From assembly GCA_902791475.1 (NCBI GenBank), contig CADAWC010000004.1, forward strand, positions 56,081-120,080: a DNA stretch of 64,000 bases. Direction: 5' to 3'. How positions within the stretch are numbered: the first letter of the stretch is position 1; each line of letters begins with the position of its first letter. This DNA comes from Fibrobacter succinogenes. GTDB taxonomy: Bacteria > Fibrobacterota > Fibrobacteria > Fibrobacterales > Fibrobacteraceae. Below the pieces are notes generated by a model. The model had not been told where the DNA came from. It worked only from the letters and a program-made list of their open reading frames with translations, and ran no database searches. Shown one piece after another: positions 61,806-64,000 of the stretch. Made by a program: the position numbers and the translations under genes.

Positions 61806-62910
61806 TAGGGTAATGCGCTATGTGCTGATTGCTGCTGCAGTCGCCGTTACTCTTGTTGTATTGAATTATCTGAGTGGAGTGTTGTTCCCGTTTTTTGCGG
61901 CGTTCTTGATTGCCTATATCATGGACCCGCTTGTTTGCCGGTTGCAAATAAAATTCCGCTATCGCGTGATTGCCGTGGTGGTCGTGCTTTTGGGAGCCGC
62001 TATTATTATTGGCGGTTGTATGTATTTCTTTATCCCGAAAGTTATGCACGAAGTCCAGTATTTGGGAACGCTCATTTCGAAAATCTTTACGGACTCCACT
62101 TGGAGTGATCGAATCATGACGTTCTTGCCTGCGGATATGTGGGCATCCGTGAAGACGATGATTTCTTGGAATAGCATTGCCGAGGCGATGGAATCGCTTG
62201 ATGTGTGGAGCGTGGTGCAGACCGTTTCGGACCGCATTCTTCCGGGCGCTTGGGATATTCTCTCGAAGACATCTACGATTGTTATGGGTATCTCCAGTGC
62301 GGCAGTCGTGTTCATGTACCTTGTCTTCATTATGCTCGATATGCATAAAATCAGGAAGGGCATTCGCCGCTTGATTCCGAGACGTTACCGTCGCGAAGCA
62401 GGTGAGTTCGCAAGCTCTACGGACAAGTTTATGGGCACGTACTTCCGTGCTCAATCGATGGTTGCTTTTACGGTTGGCGTTTTGTACGCAATTGGTTTTA
62501 GCGTGATGGGACTCCCGATGGGTATGGCTTTTGGGCTTTTCTCCGGGGCGTTGAACATGATCCCTTATATGCAACTCACGACCATTCCGCTCGCCTTACT
62601 ACTGGCGGTGGTTTACGCTCTGGACAAGGGCATGCCGTTCTGGGAAGTGGCTCTGATTATCCTCACGATTTATCTTGTTGTGCAGATTATTCAGGACTTC
62701 TTTTTGGTGCCGCACATTGTGGGTAAGTCCATGAATTTGCCGCCGGTGGGGATCCTTTTATCTCTCTCGATTTGGGGCAAGTTGCTTGGCTTTTTGGGAC
62801 TTTTGGTGGCGATTCCCTTCACGTGTATTTGCCTTGTCTATGTAGAGAAATTAAGGACTAGAGCCGACCAGTACGTAGAAGATGCGGGCAGACTGGCTCC
62901 TAAGGCTTGA
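61783..62910 (+). CDS. AI-2E-family transporter
   Basis: A 375-aa integral membrane protein of the AI-2E (YdiK/PerM/TqsA) family. About eight helices are visible: paired N-terminal helices (VLIAAAVAVTLVVLNYL; FPFFAAFLIAYIMDPLVCRL), a periplasmic segment, a central pair, and the C-terminal group with PMGMAFGLFSGALNMIPYMQ, where GxxNxIPY is the family signature, followed by DFFLVPHIVGKSMNLPPVGI. Members export small molecules or act as ion antiporters; the substrate here is unknown. It overlaps the preceding gene by 23 bp. GGGGAAG upstream serves as ribosome site. Confidence 0.9.
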   Translation: MQRNWTLDRVMRYVLIAAAVAVTLVVLNYLSGVLFPFFAAFLIAYIMDPLVCRLQIKFRYRVIAVVVVLLGAAIIIGGCMYFFIPKVMHEVQYLGTLISKIFTDSTWSDRIMTFLPADMWASVKTMISWNSIAEAMESLDVWSVVQTVSDRILPGAWDILSKTSTIVMGISSAAVVFMYLVFIMLDMHKIRKGIRRLIPRRYRREAGEFASSTDKFMGTYFRAQSMVAFTVGVLYAIGFSVMGLPMGMAFGLFSGALNMIPYMQLTTIPLALLLAVVYALDKGMPFWEVALIILTIYLVVQIIQDFFLVPHIVGKSMNLPPVGILLSLSIWGKLLGFLGLLVAIPFTCICLVYVEKLRTRADQYVEDAGRLAPKA

Positions 62911-62970
62911 TTTTATGCGGTTTTAAAAACTTTTTTCAATAAAAAAACATCTTATCTAAGAAAAAAAAAG

Positions 62971-62976
62971 TATAAT
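62971..62976 (+). promoter_or_regulatory. -10 box of the HU gene
   Basis: TATAAT, preceded by a run of nine As and two further A-tracts that could act as an UP element or curved DNA. The HU ribosome site CAAGGAG lies near 63004-63010. Confidence 0.5.
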
Positions 62977-63017
62977 ATTACCAAACATTTCACAAATCTG
63001 ACTCAAGGAGTTATAAA

Positions 63018-63320
63018 ATGAACAAACAAGATCTCATTGAAGCCGTGCTCGCTAACAAGGAAGCTGGCATTGAATCCAAGGCTGCTGCAGCTCGCGCAAT
63101 TGACGCAGTTCTCGACGGTATCGCAGCTGGCATCAAGAAGGACGGCAACGTTCAGCTCATCGGTTTCGGTACTTTCACTGTGAAGTCCCGCGCTGCTCGT
63201 ACTGGCCGCAATCCGCAGACTGGTGCTACCATCAAGATCAAGGCTTCCAAGACTGTCGGCTTCAAGGCTGGTGCAGCTCTCAAGGAAACCGCTGCTAAGA
63301 ACAAGCCGGCTAAGAAGTAA
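63018..63320 (+). CDS. hup: HU-family DNA-binding protein
   Basis: A 100-aa nucleoid protein. Start MNKQDLIEAVLANKEAGI, dimerisation helices AAARAIDAVLDGIAAGIK, the GFGTFTVKSRAARTGRNPQT beta-arm region with its Pro tip, and the C-terminal helix VGFKAGAALKE. A Lys/Ala tail of about ten residues (TAAKNKPAKK) goes beyond the canonical 90-residue HU. It binds and bends DNA non-specifically. It has heavy codon bias, its own promoter with A-tracts, AAGGAG before the ATG, and a terminator downstream. Confidence 0.95.
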   Translation: MNKQDLIEAVLANKEAGIESKAAAARAIDAVLDGIAAGIKKDGNVQLIGFGTFTVKSRAARTGRNPQTGATIKIKASKTVGFKAGAALKETAAKNKPAKK

Positions 63321-63353
63321 TTCTCTGAGCTAGATTTGCTTTTTGCAAAGGTT

Positions 63354-63381
63354 GGGTCGCTTTAGGGCGGCCCTTTTTTTA
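63354..63381 (+). terminator. Terminator of the HU gene
   Basis: GGGTCGC-TTTAGG-GCGGCCC (one G-T pair) followed by seven Ts. Confidence 0.8.
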
Positions 63382-63444
63382 TTTTAGTAGATATCTTTTG
63401 TGATGAGTTTATTATATTGACGGATAACAACTTAGAGGTTTTAT

Positions 63445-63633
63445 ATGGGACGCAAAATTTTAGCTTCAATTTTCGCCACAGCAGCTTTTTGCCTTATGGC
63501 ATGTTCTTCTTCTAGTTCAGGTACGAACACTTCGGACGAATGCTTGGATGATCCGAGCCTTCCGATTTGTCAGGATAATCCGCTGCCGGATGATACACCG
63601 GCGGATGATCCGCTGCCGGGCGACGATTTTTAA
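63445..63633 (+). CDS. Tiny lipoprotein with acidic Asp/Pro tail
   Basis: A 62-aa peptide with a lipoprotein signal (lipobox LMAC, Cys at about residue 20), a Ser-rich spacer (SSSSSGTNTS) and an acidic tail built of DDPLP-like repeats (DNPLPDDTPADDPLPGDDF). Two Cys in the tail (DECLDD; PICQDN) could form a disulfide. No ribosome site better than TTAGAGG is seen. Similar short lipoproteins are hard to assign; it may be a surface spacer or structural lipoprotein. Function unknown. Confidence 0.6.
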   Translation: MGRKILASIFATAAFCLMACSSSSSGTNTSDECLDDPSLPICQDNPLPDDTPADDPLPGDDF

Positions 63634-63680
63634 AGTCTTGGCCTTTGGCGTATGAATTAGCTTCTTTTTATCACCTGCTA

Positions 63681-63709
63681 TTGAAAGACTCTTTTGCTTA
63701 TTCTATATT
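63681..63709 (+). promoter_or_regulatory. carB promoter
   Basis: TTGAAA (63681-63686), 17-nt spacer, TATATT (63704-63709). Predicted transcription start is about 63716, giving a leader of roughly 190 nt before carB. Confidence 0.7.
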
Positions 63710-63744
63710 TGCGCAAGTTTAAGTCTTTGCGAAATAGGAACGTG

Positions 63745-63885
63745 ATGAACGGAATGCTCAAAAACTTGAAGCGCAACTGCGACATTATGCATGTCGCGCC
63801 GTTCGCTACTATTTCTATTTCCAATATTGTTTTTAAAGATGCTGGACTTTTTAGTTCAGCTTTTTTTTTAGAGTTTAATAATTAG
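63745..63885 (+). CDS. Candidate carB leader peptide (46 aa)
   Basis: An ATG with AGGA five nt upstream opens a 46-codon frame ([20 protein letters not shown] ... FFLEFNN) that runs straight through the terminator hairpin and its T-run and stops 19 nt before carB. In E. coli the pyrBI leader has a 44-codon peptide in the same relation to its attenuator: when UTP is low, the polymerase pauses at U-rich sequence, the ribosome catches up and blocks the hairpin. Here U-rich stretches (CTACTATTTCTATTTCC; TTGTTTTTAAAG) precede the hairpin. The role is inferred from this layout; the peptide itself resembles nothing known. Confidence 0.55.
   Translation: MNGMLKNLKRNCDIMHVAPFATISISNIVFKDAGLFSSAFFLEFNN
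63841..63869 (+). terminator. Candidate attenuator in the carB leader
   Basis: GCTGGACT-TTTT-AGTTCAGC (8-bp stem with one G-T pair) directly followed by nine Ts, located between the promoter and carB and inside the leader reading frame. A terminator here must be conditional if carB is to be transcribed from the upstream promoter. Confidence 0.75.
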
Positions 63886-63904
63886 TATCAACGGAGAAAA
63901 CAAA

Positions 63905-64000
63905 ATGAAGATTGAAGGCATCGACAAAGTCCTTATCATCGGTTCTGGCCCGATCGTGATCGGTCAGGCTTGCGAATTCGACTATTCCGGCACCCAGGCT
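63905..64000 (+). CDS. carB: Carbamoyl-phosphate synthase large subunit (5' end)
   Basis: Only the first 32 codons are in the window, but the sequence [20 protein letters not shown] then [12 protein letters not shown] is diagnostic for CarB, with the first ATP-grasp half's nucleotide-binding glycine loop. The enzyme makes carbamoyl phosphate for pyrimidines and arginine. CGGAG lies upstream of the ATG. Expression is probably controlled by the attenuator-type leader just upstream. Confidence 0.93.
   Translation, partial: MKIEGIDKVLIIGSGPIVIGQACEFDYSGTQA

Overview
The window looks like chromosomal DNA of a Fibrobacter-type bacterium (phylum Fibrobacterota, gut or rumen fibre degrader). The evidence is a protein carrying two copies of the Fibrobacter succinogenes major paralogous (FISUMP) domain, a SprA-type type IX secretion translocon, exported proteins with Ser-rich linkers and type IX-like C-terminal modules, a modular GH26 mannanase, a short RpoD of the Bacteroidota/Fibrobacterota kind, and a SecD-SecF fusion. 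No rRNA, tRNA, insertion sequence, prophage or CRISPR array was seen. Family assignments come from reading motifs, not from database searches.

Layout. 1-4.3 kb: the tail of an unidentified gene, a BrnT/BrnA-like toxin-antitoxin pair, a secreted GH26 mannanase and an aldose 1-epimerase. 4.4-10.6 kb: mnmE (tRNA modification), a sugar/DMT-type permease, an M6 and an M16 metalloprotease. 10.7-18.5 kb: glmS, an FKBP isomerase lipoprotein, an M23 peptidase, two overlapping S41 protease lipoproteins and a leucine-rich-repeat protein. 18.7-29.1 kb: an AIPR-family (abortive infection) protein, the very large sprA, and mnmA. 29.2-32.6 kb: a lipoprotein and batE/batD. 32.8-33.3 kb: two tandem autonomous units, each encoding the same 20-residue peptide. 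33.4-36.6 kb: malQ and a GH13 enzyme for alpha-glucan metabolism. 36.8-41.4 kb: secDF, corA and a lipoprotein. 41.5-48.4 kb: a leftward block of rpoD, ctpA, an MlaE-type permease, a DciA-like gene, gyrB and a polyprenyl synthase. 48.5-54.5 kb: an orphan LytS-type sensor kinase and a cluster of exported proteins including a lipase-like hydrolase. 54.7-64 kb: a carboxyltransferase subunit, a FISUMP-OmpA protein, a YbbN-like protein, a four-gene membrane operon ending in an AI-2E-family exporter, HU, a tiny lipoprotein, and the leader and start of carB.

How the parts fit. SprA would export proteins such as the GH26 mannanase, whose C-terminus looks like a type IX sorting module. GH26, the epimerase, MalQ and GH13 process polysaccharide and its products. 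SecDF, the FKBP isomerase, CtpA and the other S41, M16 and M23 proteins suggest envelope export and quality control.

The most notable observations are: (1) a duplicated 20-aa cationic hydrophobic micropeptide gene whose two copies differ only at synonymous positions and each have their own promoter, ribosome site and terminator; (2) two different dispersed intergenic repeats lying in frame inside the GTPase domain of MnmE; (3) a carB leader with promoter, 46-codon leader ORF and overlapping terminator, laid out like enteric pyrBI attenuation; and (4) a leaderless-looking brnT promoter, a CRP-type palindrome in front of an orphan sensor kinase, and a solo AIPR gene.
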